Positions 9,589 to 21,399 of a stretch of 64,000 nt of DNA are shown here, piece by piece. The position numbers and the translations under genes were made by a program. Every line of letters begins with the position of its first letter. Position 1 is the stretch's first letter. The stretch is from NCBI GenBank assembly GCA_038373885.1, contig JAWZYV010016944.1:1116001-1180000 (forward strand). Direction: 5' to 3'. The notes under the pieces were generated by a model. It searched no databases, was not told the origin of the DNA, and worked only from the letters and a program-made list of their open reading frames with translations. The stretch comes from Cheiracanthium punctorium (taxonomy: Eukaryota; Arthropoda; Arachnida; Araneae; Cheiracanthiidae).

Positions 9589-10689
9589 CATCTCTATTTC
9601 AGTTTATTCAATCAAATTGCACTAACGACAATTTAAGTATCACTATTTTGCTGCCTTTCAAAAGTCAGCAAGAAAAAGTTTGTGTAACTCTGATAAAATT
9701 TTCCACATTCTTAGAATCTTTTACGGATAATTTAGAGAAACCGCTCTGAGCATAGATTTTTTATCGACAAATTTTAAAACGTGTAAAGCTGGTTAGTTTA
9801 ATAATTTTCCAACACATTTCTTTCTTCAAAAGTTTCATATTTTGACAGAGTAATACATTTAAAAATAGAGTTTTCAAAATGATGAGACGTCAAAGAATGT
9901 TATTAAAGAAAATCCTCGTTGTTAAGAATGTCAAAGTTGAAGAAAGAATTTCGAAAGTTTAAAAGATAATGTGCTTAAGTCGTCATTCCTGTAGCACATC
10001 TGACGTGGCCTTTTCAAAATATTCTTTGACTTCTATCTGATATTTCTCGTATTAAGTACTGTCAGCGATTGGGAATTATCTCAAACCAATACCTCTGAAA
10101 GATTGTTAAATCCTGTTTTCAACATTCTAAAAATATATCGCTTTTATTTTGAGGGATTACGTTGAGTATATTTTTATGAAACAATGAAAACTTTCGATGT
10201 TTTTATAGCAAATGTTGAAAAGCTTTAAAATGTTTGTAATTAGTTACTAATTAATAACCTTTAAGAATGTTCTTCTTATCCTATTATTTGATTCTTAAAA
10301 CGTGCTCATAAAAAGCTTTTAAAAAATAACAGTAATATAAAGATCCGACTGTCTAAACTTTTATTTACTCACTAAAGTGCTTTTAATGCTGTGATCAGAA
10401 GTTTTTTATTGAAAATTCAACGTAAAATGCATTTTCTTATGTTTATTTAATAAATATTTCAACTAAATATATCTAATAAAAATCAATCTATGTTTTCTTA
10501 TGTATTCAGTATTTTTTTTTACTTTCATCAAACGATATTCCTAATTGAAATAAAAAATTATACTAGTAAATCTTAGAGTAAATCAATACAAATTATGTAC
10601 ATAAAATTTTTAAGAATTTACCTCATTTTTAGCATTTTATTTCAATACACAGGTATAAAAGATGTTTCATAATAAATAAAGTTAAACAT
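9589..10689. other. No gene or repeat recognised
   Basis: AT-rich, no long frames, no clear repeat edges. Confidence 0.5.
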
Positions 10690-10949
10690 TGACTCAACAG
10701 CCCACTGCGGTACCAAGGCCTGCGTTGCCCAACCACGCCCATGGGTTCTAGGGTGCGGAAGCATATGCCTCGACCAGGTGGTCAGCCTGATGCGGAGCCT
10801 CCAGTGTTTAACTTCCAAGCAATCTTGATACTTGTTTTATTGATCCATTCAAGGGATAAATGACTGAGTGAATCTTGCCCAGCCGGGGATCGAACCCCAG
10901 ACCTATCGCACGGCGATACAATGTGCTAACCGTTACACCACTGGGTTCG
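10690..10949 (-). repeat. SINE type 2 (tRNA-derived)
   Basis: On the minus strand the head reads CCCAGTGGTGTAACGGTTAG (A box) and GGTCTGGGGTTCGATCCCC (B box), spaced as in a tRNA. After it comes GGCAAGATTCACTCAG, then CCCTTGAATGGATCAATAAA shared with the copy at 37.2 kb, and a GC-rich tail to about 10690. The head is about 75 bp and looks like a tRNA whose T arm survives. The tail boundary is approximate. Confidence 0.75.
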
Positions 10950-12296
10950 CTTTACAATTGCTCATTTCAAAACTTTTGACAGTTTTAATACAAAATATCA
11001 GTTAATTATTCTTATATAGAGTCGGAGCACAAGCATTATACTCTACACCTCTGTGCTATTCAATATACTTTACCTTATATATATTTCTGTCATCTCATGC
11101 TGAAAAATAAGTGTCATTTCTCTCATTTGCTTGTTCACTCACCTCTTACTCAGGCGATCTATAAACAAACGAACAATATAATTTAGTCACAAATAAACAA
11201 CCTTGTTTTATCCCACCTTAAAATCAACTAATTAACGTTTTACATTTTCAGAATGTTTTCAGTAGATACCCCTAGGTAATTTTCTTCTTATTCTTTTATG
11301 TATTTCCTTTATTTCAACTGAATGGCTGTAAAATAGTATTAAAAACACTAAAAAAAAAACAAGAAACTAATCAATTGATTATTAGCTTTGTAAATGACCA
11401 ATTCAAAGGAAGCTAATTATCTTTACTGCTTCAACACGCCAAATACTTATCAGTTCTAAACTGAAAATTTTCCTATTTGTGATGTTAAAAAAAAATTGCT
11501 TCTTTTATGTTTGTTTTACTATCATCATTTCTATCGCTTGCTTAGTCCTATCACTTGGTCGATTTGGACAGTTAGTTGTTTAATGAACCTTTTTATTTAC
11601 CGATAAATTCTTCTTTTCTAGGAACTTTCAGGAAAAACAATTATTTCAGCTTGAAACTTGATATCTCAGCATTAAATTTCGTATTTAAACACGATTAAAG
11701 GTAATCTGTTGTTTGTGTAAACTAAGAAAATTATATTTATTTAAGCTACAGTATATTTTACAAAGTTAACTATACTGTGCGTTCCTTAAATCATTAATTA
11801 ATAAATAAATTATTGCTTAATTGTTACTTAGTCTATTTTTTTCCTTCCATATCAAGGCTTACATCTCATATTTAGCTGAATTAGTGCAAGTTAACTATAT
11901 TTAACCTCTAACACCTAAAAAACATAAATTAGAATTTAATTTAATTGTTATTTCAGCTTTCCTAAAGACTATTTCATACTTTCTATGAGGCTAAAAAAAG
12001 GCAATTTTCAAACTTCTGATAAAAAAAGGCCTTTCACGTCTATTGAACGGCTTCAGTTTTTATTTCATTGTTGTGTTTCTGAAACAAAGTTATTAAAACA
12101 AAGCAAGAATATGTCACTGGGTTTTATAACTGAATTAATCACAGGTCATACTTTGCAACCTTTTACGGCAAAAAAAGGCTTTGACTTGCAAAAATTTTCA
12201 TGTTGCCTCTGAAACGGAAAAGTACCAAATAAAATCTAAGCATTTTACCAAAAAAAAAAAAAAAAAATATTTTAATCTTGCATGCATCTTAACCAA
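10950..12296. other. No gene recognised; AT-rich
   Basis: A 75-codon frame at 11985-12212 has no recognisable motif and probably reflects chance. A poly-A run lies at 12251-12267. Confidence 0.5.
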
Positions 12297-12435
12297 CGGG
12301 CTTAAAGAAGAGGAGGGGGGGGAGGGGAACAAGAGAAATTAATGTAAAAGATCCTATTTTACTTTCATAAAATGGATGTATATGTCAGTCTTCTTACTAA
12401 CCCCCCCCCCGACAAAATCGCATTAATCCGCCACT
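12297..12435 (-). mobile_element. Short G-rich non-autonomous element (copy 1)
   Basis: Its reverse complement begins AGTGGCGGATTAATGCG, has a G run, then GACTGACATATACATCCATT, then AATAGGATCTTTTACATTAA, and ends in a C run and CTTTAAGCCC. The copy at 50264-50440 has the same order. Short inverted termini (CGGATTAA against TTTAA.CC) are present. Flanks ATCTTAACCAA and ATCTTTACTCA may be a decayed target duplication. Confidence 0.6.
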
Positions 12436-12629
12436 GATCTTTACTCATACCAAAATGATTTATTTTTATTGAATATTTTACAAATCTAATCCATACTATA
12501 TTGCATGCTTAATAAATATAAATCAATGTGATTTACTTTCTTTTTTTTCTCATGTCAAACACTAGTAATACATCAACATCTGCTTCCTTTCCAAACTTGT
12601 GTTTAAATAAATGCAATTATATTGAAATA

Positions 12630-12848
12630 CAGGGTGGTCTAAAAGAAACTTCCCTTATATATGAGTCCCTAGTGGCCGAACCGTTCAACCAATCGAAATG
12701 AAAGTTTAGATATAGTTATTTGAATGTAGGGGGTCCAGATTGTGATGATTTAAAAAATAAACCTCTCACAGTTACGGTTACAGTGACAAAATTTCGAAAT
12801 TTTCGAATGGCAACACCCACTTTTTTCGTGCGAAAACTGATGAAAGCA
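12630..12848. repeat. Left TIR of the mariner-like element
   Basis: It pairs with 14240-14461 by inverted complementarity, e.g. GAAAGTTTAGATATAGTTAT and GGTCCAGATTGTGATGATTT occur in both arms. A few substitutions and a 1-bp indel in an A run separate them. Confidence 0.88.
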
Positions 12849-13028
12849 TCGTAAGAAACCAATCAAAATAAAAGTGAAAGTGCAACTGATGCACTTTGCA
12901 TAATTTACTGGGCTATGCAGTAGCACCAATCACAGAACACTCTTGCAAAGCACTGCTTGTGATATAAGCAGTGTGGGAAGATTGTTCCTTCATGTTCGTG
13001 CTAATCCGTTTCGTTTCGTGCGAAGAAG

Positions 13029-14097
13029 ATGACACTTTCAGGGAAACAACGATGTGAATTGATGAAGCTTTTTTATCTGACCGGAGAAAATGCTGCCGTA
13101 GCATTGCGAGTTTATTGTCGAAATCATAAGCTAAAACGATAGGCTCGTGTTCCGTAAAAAGTGTACGTAATTTGGTAAAGAAATTTGAAGAAACGGGATG
13201 CACATGTGAAAGATCGCGATCCGGACGACCCCGTGTTCCTGTTGAAGTTGTTGCGGAAGTGCATAATACGATTACAGGTCCATCGCATACAGCAAGGAGT
13301 GTTTTCCGCAATTTGGATGTACCGAAAACCACAGTTCTCCAAATTCTGCGCTCTGTTCTGCAGATGTGTCCTTATCGATTCCAGCGAGTCCAGGCGTTGG
13401 CATCTGGAGACAACCAACAGCGTGTCGACTTTGCGAATTTATTCCTAATCAGATAGGATGAAGATAGCAGGTGGCCGCTGCGGACATAATGGACGGATGA
13501 GGCACATTTCACCCTGCCAGAGAACGTAAACTCCCAGAACTGCGTTCATTGGGCGGAAGAAAATCCTCACGGTGTGGCACCAGTGCCTTTATACGACAGA
13601 CACGTGACTGTGTGGTGCGGCGTCGCAGGGTCATTCACTCTGGGTCCTTCCTTCTTCGAAGAAATCACATCCAGTGGTATGCTAAAGTGCTCCGTCACAG
13701 TTGCTCGGTATAAAGCAATGTTGGAGAATTACGTAATTCCAGAATTGCAGCAGTGAAATATCATTAATGACATTGTACGGGTGCAAGATGGTGCTCCTCC
13801 ACACATTCCCAGAGGTGTTCGAGAAGTGCTGCAACAGCACTTTGGTGATAGAGTCATCCAACGTACCTTTGCAGTTTCGTGGCCACCTCGTTCTCCCGAC
13901 CTCACTCCGATGGATTTCTGATTCCGGGGTTATCTGAAATCAAAGGTGTACACATCAAATCCGCGGAATTTGTCAGACTTGAAAGATGCCATAATATGGG
14001 AAGTTCTGCAAATTCCTCGTGCCATGATACGTTCGTCATTGTTATCGACAATCTCCCGCATGCAATGCGTTATCGTCTGAGAAGGTGGTCACGTTGA
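13029..14097 (+). pseudogene. Mariner-family transposase with DD41D-like spacing, broken
   Basis: It starts at ATG 13029 (MTLSGKQRCELMKLFYLTG), an N-terminal helix-turn-helix typical of arthropod mariner-like proteins. A frame change and stops follow at about 13139-13160. Then come KKFEETGCTCERSRSGRPR, the first catalytic Asp in WTDEAHF, VTVWCGVAGSFTLGP, the second Asp in VQDGAPPH, and the last acidic region in SPDLTPMDF. Forty-one residues lie between the second Asp and the MDF Asp, suggesting a DD41D lineage rather than classical DD34D mariner. In-frame stops also occur near 13454, 13489, 13754 and 13918. No active enzyme can be made. The TIRs are better preserved than the gene, so it may have been mobilised in trans. 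Confidence 0.8.
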
Positions 14098-14239
14098 AAA
14101 CTTGGAATTCGAATAAAAGTCTTTTCTCCTCTCTCTCTTTTTTCATCATTGGTTCTTTACGATGATCTTCGATGCATATGTTTTACACCGCCAATTTACG
14201 TCATACGTGTCTCGTTCCAACGCCATTTAAGGTTTTTCC

Positions 14240-14461
14240 ATGCTCTGATCAATTTCCGCACGAAAAAAGTGGGTGTTACCATTCGAAAATTTCGAAATTT
14301 TGTTACTGTAACCGTAACTATGAGAGGTTTATTGTTTTTAAATCATCACAATCTGGACCCCATACATTCAAATAACTATATCTAAACTTTCATTTCGATT
14401 AGTTGAATGGTTCGGCCGCTAGGGACTCGTATATAGGGGAAGTTTCTTTTAGACCACCCTA
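14240..14461. repeat. Right TIR of the mariner-like element
   Basis: Inverted complement of 12630-12848. It ends AGTTTCTTTTAGACCACCCT followed by ATA. Confidence 0.88.
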
Positions 14462-14463
14462 TA

Positions 14464-16699
14464 TATAATGCTCACGTAAAAGCTATAAACAAAATAAAAT
14501 TATAAATTCAAACTCTTATTATATTTGACACTGTTTGCGCAATTCCCAGAAGAAAAAATAAGAAATTAACATAATATTTACCATTGATAAATGAAAATTT
14601 CAAAACATTAGTTTCTTCTAAAATATTTGCTTGCATAAAGAAAACCTTATAAACAGGGTGGGGCGAAGTCTAAATAAAATATATACTACATTAATATTCT
14701 TGGATTTCAACAGATTTTAAAGTACTACGTCTAGATAACTTTGTTTTACATATGTAACATTTAAACACTTTATAGATTAAAGTTCTTGGAGTAAAAAACT
14801 CTGAATTTTATAGAAAAGATTTACATTAATTCACTCCATCTATTCAAACATCCTACTGTTGAAATATCGCTCAGGCAGCGTTTTCTGCTCTTCCCAAATT
14901 TAAGCTTCAGTTTGGATTGAGCATTTTTGTGTATTCGCATAAATCATTTTGATGATTCTGCTTTTCTGTTGCATCAGCATTATTTATCCCAAGAAGCGTA
15001 ACACTTTATGCTCCGTATTTGGATATATATTCCGAAGGTTTCACACTTTTAGTAACTGAAAAGCAGAGACAATTTTTTTTTTCACTTTCATGGTTACTTC
15101 ATTGAAATCAAAGTGGTTTCTTTAGAAACTAGTACAGTAACAAATAAATAACTGTTAATTTTTCAATCTCGCTTTCGAATATTGCTATTAATGGTATTTC
15201 GGCGATTATTCAAAACGAAATTGCTTACGCATTTATAACCTCTTCATTCCAACTGTACACATACAGCCTCTCAAAAAAATATCCGAGTAAAAGTCAAACT
15301 TCCTATGATGATTTCGTATATTATAAATTATTTTTCATAAAATATGAATTAGGTTATTAACCCATTTGTGCCCGGATATTTTTGCGAATTTCTTGGATTT
15401 TTGCTAATACCAGCAATAATGGGTAAATTTCTGAGGTGAACTTCTTGAACAAGGGAGGATTTCTTTTAAAATCTCAATGTAAAAAATTGAAATGTTAACG
15501 GACATCTGTCCTTGATAAGTCTACAAAGTTTGAATTAAATCTGACCGTTTAAAGTGGGTCAAAATCGAGTTCAAAGGAGTCGGTTACAAACAAACAAACA
15601 TACAAGTGAAACTAATAAAAGCGTGTTAAAAAATCACTTTATTTTGAGGTCATTTGTAATAGTTTTTTTCTCTAACGTTTAGAGTTCTACGCTCAACAGA
15701 CGAAATTATTTAAGTATTAGCTCGTCGACCATTTTCCTATATTTTTTACCCAAAACTCTGTGATTAAGTGTCAATAATGCCTGAAAACAATTTCATTTAT
15801 TGCCAGATTACAGCCAACAAAAGGAAAATAAAACATCAAATTTTCAGCATTTGATATCCTGCAGATGATATTTTGTTTTTCTCTATTAAACTTCTGAGGG
15901 AATAAATATTTTTGAACCTTTTATTGCACCGAAAAGAAGTTTTATTTGAAATTTGAAAGTAAATTATATTTAATCGTGGGTTAATATCAAATGATAAGCA
16001 TCATCTATGAAACTATAGCTCTGGAAAAGGTTCCAATTTCTCCGATAATAACCTACCCCTAAATCGCAACGACTGAAAGGATTGAAAGGCATATGAGCCT
16101 CTGAATAATTTGGATTTATCAATGTTTCTTTAATGGCCTTCGTCGAAATGTTACCACACATAAATAAATTGAAAAATAGAATAGAAACAAAAATCCAATT
16201 CCTTTTAAATTACCATCAGGTTAATGTTCTAGTTATTTTATTTTGATGTGTCTAAGAACTCAAAGGCATTCCCAGCAAATCGGAATTCGTAATCCAATAA
16301 GATTCTGCAAACGACATGACAGAAGGAAATAATTTCACACTGTATTTTGTTTTGCATCAGAGTATGTTATTCCTAACCTAGCCGCAATACCAGCAAGATT
16401 TCCGAATACATTCGGATTCTGATTTGTTGTGAATAACCGCTTTGGTCACTCATAAAAGATGATCAATCAATATTGCTAATTTCAATGAGATATTTCAATG
16501 ATGTTGATAATTTCAATGAGAGTTTAAAATGAATGTAGTTTTCATAATTAAGTGTCTTCAAATTCCTTAACTGGTGTTTTATCCCTCATTTGCTCTCTTT
16601 CGTTTCCATCTTTCTCTTTTGGGAGCTTTGAAACTTGTGCATAACTCTTTAAACCCATGACAGCAAAACTCACCTAAGTGCGGCTATATTTTAGGTTGT
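14464..16699. other. AT-rich sequence; one weak repeat candidate
   Basis: No gene is seen. Around 15380-15640 the text AAAGTTTGAATTAAATC ... GTCGGTTACAAACAAACA ... AATAAAAGCG resembles the 3' ends of dispersed arthropod repeats ending in CAAA-type repeats, but no second copy lies in the window. Confidence 0.35.
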
Positions 16700-17089
16700 C
16701 GAAAGTGATTGGTGATTGTGCTCTATCGACACAGCATCCGACATCATTAAATTGATACTTTCAGAAGAAAACTGCCAAATGAATACAGTTATTTATATCA
16801 TTTCGGAAAAATGCATCACCTGAAATTTTGAACTCCTGTTATCCACGCGATCGTATTAGCTATTTTTAAATTTATGAACCTAAAGAAATACATTTCGACT
16901 TAATTCTTTCTTGTGCTTTTTAATTTGACTTGAAACTGGCGAAATTTCTTACGAAATGCATTACTCATGTGTAAAGGACGGCTTTTATTCTACTTACTGA
17001 TTGGTCGGGGAGAGTATCCGCGTGTTCAAACTGCATCAGAAGCGTCTTCCAAGAATCTGCCTAGATCTGCCTTAGTGTTTTAATATAAA
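16700..17089 (+). repeat. Dispersed repeat family C, copy 1 (carries the Tc1 insertion)
   Basis: It is collinear with 38455-38875: CAGAAGAAAACTGCCAAATG, ATTTCGACTTAATT, GGCTTTTATTCT, TACTGATTGGT, CAAACTGCATCAGAA and GCCTTAGTGTTTTA occur in both. Class unknown, no coding potential seen. The Tc1 element at 17092 interrupts its right end. Confidence 0.75.
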
Positions 17090-17091
17090 TA

Positions 17092-17118
17092 CACTCATGT
17101 CCATAAATTAAGGATAAT
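17092..17118. repeat. Left TIR of Tc1 element
   Basis: CACTCATGTCCATAAATTA followed by AGGATAAT; inverted partner at 18573-18599. Confidence 0.9.
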
Positions 17119-17341
17119 TCAGAATCACACAGAAATTGATCTCTAAAATAAAAATTTCACCTGTGGAATGATCACACACATCTTGAAGAAGAATATGCAA
17201 ATTACAGGAAACCACCAGATGGAGTGGATGGTACGTCACAATGACGAGAGTGTAAGAGAGGGGTATATAAGGAATGGTGGCAAAGAAGTAAAATTGTTCA
17301 CAAGCGCTGTGAAAGCCTTTCAGTGCAAAAACCGCATAGTT

Positions 17342-18373
17342 ATGGCACAAAGGAGGCATTTGGATGATGTTTTACGTGGCAGAATTATTGGACGACTGGA
17401 ATGTGGACGTACCCAGCTGGAAGTATCCGAGGAACTTGGAATCGCCCAGAGTGTCATCTCCAGGCTTTGGCAACGATTCCAAGATGATGGTAATGTGAGT
17501 AGACGTTACAGCACAGGTCGCCCCCGAGTTACAACGCCGAATGAGGACCGCTATTTGGCAGTTACTGCCAAAAGAAACAGACGGAGTACAGCATCAGACC
17601 TGTCTCGTCAGCTCTCTTCAGCTACCGGTACAACAGTTTCAAGGCAGACCATGTACAGACGCTTAGGGCACATTGGTCTATATGCTCGTAGGCCTGTCAG
17701 ATGTGTTCCACTTACCGCAACTCACTGTCGCCTGCGATTAACCTGGAGTAGAGAGCATGCATTGTGGACACCGCAACAGTGGTCTTGTGTGATGTTTTCC
17801 GACGAGTCAAGGTTTAGTTTGGAGTCTGATTCTCGCCGGACATTCATCTGGAGAGCGCCAGGTACCCGTTACCACCAAGAGAACACCATTGAAAGACACC
17901 GTTACGGTGGTGCACGATGGCTCGTTTGGGGAGGAATTATTCTTGGTTCCAGAACTGACCTGCATGTTCAGAGTGTAACGATGACAGGCCACATCTATCG
18001 GGATGTCATTCTGGAACAACATGTACGTTTGTTTCGGGGCGCCATGGGTGCTGAATTTGTGTTTATGGATGACAACGCCCGTCCTCACCGTGCAAACATT
18101 GTAGACGAATGCCTTCAATCGGAGGATATCACCCGTATGCACTGGCCAGCATACTCACCGGACTTGAATCCAATAGAGCATGTGTGGGATATGCTTGGCC
18201 GACGAATTGCAGCCCGTCAACCCCCCCCCCCCACCTGTCTACCGGAACTTCGGAGTGCATTGCTTGATGAGTGGTGTAATATTCCCCAAGATCAGATTGA
18301 TCATTTGATACTCAGCATGCCTAGGCTTTGTCAGGCCTGTATTGCATCGTCCGGGAGACATACTCCGTATTAA
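17342..18373 (+). CDS. Tc1-family transposase (DD34E), intact
   Basis: The chosen start is ATG 17342 (MAQRRHLDDVL), giving 343 residues, the usual Tc1 length. The frame is open upstream to an ATG at 17168, but that part has no family similarity. Residues 7-115 form the paired-like bipartite DNA-binding region, with a GRPR linker at 59-62. The catalytic domain has Asp154 (FSDESRF), Asp244 (MDDNARPH) and Glu279 (SPDLNPIEHVW), with 34 residues between the last two. A WGG motif lies at 196-198. The enzyme binds the TIRs, excises the element and inserts it at TA in the nucleus. A run of ten C at 18221-18230 encodes prolines and is a likely slippage site. The reading frame has no stop or frameshift, unlike the relics at 7.5 and 13 kb. 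AATAAA follows at about 18508. Confidence 0.93.
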   Translation: MAQRRHLDDVLRGRIIGRLECGRTQLEVSEELGIAQSVISRLWQRFQDDGNVSRRYSTGRPRVTTPNEDRYLAVTAKRNRRSTASDLSRQLSSATGTTVSRQTMYRRLGHIGLYARRPVRCVPLTATHCRLRLTWSREHALWTPQQWSCVMFSDESRFSLESDSRRTFIWRAPGTRYHQENTIERHRYGGARWLVWGGIILGSRTDLHVQSVTMTGHIYRDVILEQHVRLFRGAMGAEFVFMDDNARPHRANIVDECLQSEDITRMHWPAYSPDLNPIEHVWDMLGRRIAARQPPPPTCLPELRSALLDEWCNIPQDQIDHLILSMPRLCQACIASSGRHTPY

Positions 18374-18572
18374 CCATCCTACTAACCATGTTATACTGTT
18401 TTTTGTAAATAGGTTCTTTTTTGAAATTTGGTCAAGGGAGTAAAACTTGCAATTTTTATTAATTATGTCAAACATATAGCATCTTTTTTGCTCTTTACTT
18501 TTTGTTTAATAAATAGACTTTACAAATAAGTCAAATTTGTTTTGCTTCTTTCTCTTTCTTTGCCTGAACTTC

Positions 18573-18599
18573 ATTATCCTTAATTTATGGACATGAGTG
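18573..18599. repeat. Right TIR of Tc1 element
   Basis: ATTATCCTTAATTTATGG followed by ACATGAGTG, the inverse of the left TIR, then TA. Confidence 0.9.
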
Positions 18600-18601
18600 T
18601 A

Positions 18602-21399
18602 GATTATATATGAGCGTAAACTAAATCAGCATCTGCTAATCTTTTTTTGCAGTATTGATTAATTATAGGTTAATACAGCTATTTATAGTTACTCATCAGT
18701 TTGCATTTAGAATTTATCTATGTTTTCAGTTGAAGATTCATTATTCATTTTGTCAGAACAATTTTTTAACCCTTACAGACCATACGTTCTTAACTGAGGA
18801 CACAAGATGTACTTATACTATCGCATGTCCTAATTTGTACACATTAAGAAAAACTAATTTTCCTCTTAAATTTAATGATAGGAATTTTTTATTTTATTTT
18901 CGAAGTATAAATTTAATCTCCTTTATCAAAAGAAAAATTATTTAATCAGGTCTGAATGGATTAAAAAGACGGAAACATACTTTTTTTTACTCGAAATCCC
19001 TAAGTATAAAAATGTCATAGATAAAACGAACATTTCTTTGAATAGCAAGGTTAGAAAATGTTCCAGGCGTTTAAAATTTATGTGTTTGTTGCGATTTCTT
19101 TTTTCTATTGAATATTTGAATCAAAATACCATTTATAAAAAAAAAGTTAATATTTTTTTTAGCATTGTGTTTTCCTACCAATGGCAAATACTAGAATGAT
19201 GCTGACGTTTCATTAAACACTCACATTTTATTCTCTTATAACAAGAGATCCTTTTCTAGTTTGCTGATTTACTTAAACGCTTCTTTTATGTGTTTTTGTA
19301 CTTCTCTCTTCTTATTTACTAATGATAAAAAGTGCGTTATATTTTATCCAATCGGCTGACAAATATTAGCGAGGATACGGTGAAAGAGGATCCACATTTA
19401 TAACGCTCCTTTCGGTTTAACGTGGAGCCTACTACTTCCCGGGATAGCTCTATCATAGATTAAGTAAATGCACTTCTCATCTTCCCTTAAATGACAAAAA
19501 GCACCTTGATGCCCATCTAAAACTGCCTGGATACAAATCATGATGTTTGTGAAATGATCCTTTTGTACATAACCTTTATTTATAGCCTGGTGTAATTACT
19601 TTTTTTCCAAGTAATCTTCTCGAACTGAAAGAGGATTGTTATTGTGTATTGTCATAACAAAAAGATTGCATTTTTCTCTCTGACAGCCTGAAGTTAATGT
19701 TACATCCTTTCAGTGAAGGATTTCGTATCCTTGCTTAATAAATGTCAAGTTATAAAAGGCTTTGACATTTTTCACTGCATTTCCCCTCCCCCTCTTTTAT
19801 CAAAACGTAAAATATACATGTTTTTATGGTGTAAAGTAATTGATATGTGCAGCGGAAGATAACATTTTGATATTGAACTTTCAGAACTAATATTTTTTTT
19901 GTTTGTTTGTTTCAAACGGGCTTAGGTAAAAATTAAATGTATTGAGAAGTATATTTTCCTATACATGTCTGATTATTTATGAAGGAAGTATTGCTAGTTT
20001 TCTTGAAAATCAAATATGTCTTTAGAAGTATGAAAGTTATTAAAATTTCTTTATAAATTTGTGATTATTTAAGGAGAATTGGTTATTTCATTACTATTGC
20101 TTGAACCCATTAAACGCAAAATTCAATAATTTATGTGTTAATACACACCGCATACGTGTTTTGATCCGAGTAATTGATAACATCCTCTTTTTGTAGTCGG
20201 TTATAAAAGGTTAAAAATAAAAGTTTCAAACTTTATTTCAGACTGTAGCTCGAAAAATCATGTGATTTTTGTACATAAACTAATTATATCAGCAGCTTAA
20301 AAATGCTTAGGGTGTCTCTTCATAAGCTATACTCTGCACTGGGATAAACGACAAATCTGTATCAGTTATGAAACTTTTAAAAAAATTCTGAAAATACAAA
20401 AATTTTGCAAAAGTATCAACTTTTGGAAAAAATTTGGCTTACAATTTCCTGTTTAAGTTTTTTTTCCTGGAATACAGAATAAGAGAAGATACTTCGTTTT
20501 AAGAATTTTATTTTATTTTTATTTTATTTTATTTTATTTTTTTTGGAACTATTATAATACTCTAATATTTAAACTCTCTACGCATATATTCTTTTAAGAA
20601 TACAGTCTTAAAAGATAGGTTTCTTTTCATTCATTTCAGTGTGTTGTGCATCTTATGAAGAATCATCCTGATTTATTAATTAATTAATTTTTTTGAGTCC
20701 CTATTGGAATTCATTTATGTTAATAGGTATACCAAGAAGTTAGAGCAACTTTCGTTTCTTCGAATGCAACTTTGAATAATTAAACGTACAAGTGCAATAA
20801 ATGCACTTCTTACGAGAACAAAGAATGATCTTTTTTTTCTTTTACTTATTACCGAAAAAATAATTTATGTTTTTTTATGTCTGTTTATATGACCGTTATA
20901 AAATATTTAGTATTCGTAATTCTGGCAGCAGATTCCTGAAAGCTTATTATTTTTCTTCTCAACAATAAATTATTTAAAATTAAACATTGCATCGCAATTC
21001 CCATTTATAAATGCAGTTTTAGACAATAATAATCAATTATTGCTAAAGTAAACGTCAGAAGTTTCCTTACTGATTAAAGTTTTTGTCTCAGACTAGATGA
21101 AATCTTCATGGGAATGTATGTTACAAAAGACTTAAAACAAAACTTTAGAAGTTAGGTTTTTAATTTATGATCGATTTGAAGAGAAATGTGAAAGTACTTA
21201 AATTTTTAATTCAGTTTTTTGAAATTTTCGATATTATTTTAAAAAGTCATTTGGACCCGGGTTATCAATTAACTTGTAATCGCTTATAAAGCAAACAAGC
21301 TCTAAGCTTTTGACCATAGGTAGGCAAAATACGCGAAAATTAGTCGAATTTTGCGCCCAAAAATTGCATGTAGCTTGCACGAACTGTATAACATACAGG
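18602..21399. other. No gene recognised; AT-rich
   Basis: Only short frames (e.g. 18655-18945) of low complexity. ATTTT repeats occur around 20506-20543. No clear repeat partner was found in the window. Confidence 0.5.

Larger units (their letters stand above)
12630..14461 (+). mobile_element. Complete mariner-like DNA transposon, transposase decayed
   Basis: Long terminal inverted repeats begin CAGGGTGGTCTAAAAGAAAC at 12630 and end in the complement at 14461 (last base differs). They pair for about 215 bp with high identity. TA precedes (12628-12629) and follows (14462-14463), the usual Tc1/mariner target duplication. Total length is 1832 bp, with one transposase gene between. Confidence 0.88.
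17092..18599 (+). mobile_element. Complete Tc1-like transposon
   Basis: It has 27-bp TIRs beginning CACTCATGTCCATAAATTA, matched in inverted form at 18573-18599. TA flanks both sides (17090-17091 and 18600-18601). Length is 1508 bp. A single intact transposase reads left to right. The unoccupied paralogous site near 38868-38875 (AAAATAGATT) corresponds to AAATA[Tc1]TAGATT, confirming insertion at a TA. Intact gene, TIRs and flanking TA suggest recent mobility. Confidence 0.93.

Noticed and set aside
10860..10949. Functional tRNA gene on the minus strand
   Set aside because: A and B boxes are present, but the acceptor stem does not close and the same head recurs in a SINE at 37.2 kb.
12913..13417. 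Minus-strand frames of 97-139 codons
   Set aside because: They are antisense shadows of the mariner-like transposase relic on the plus strand.
17168..17341. 58-codon upstream extension of the Tc1 transposase frame
   Set aside because: It has no similarity to Tc1 proteins; starting at 17342 gives the usual length and a normal N-terminus.
17807..18142. 111-codon minus-strand frame
   Set aside because: Antisense shadow of the intact Tc1 transposase.
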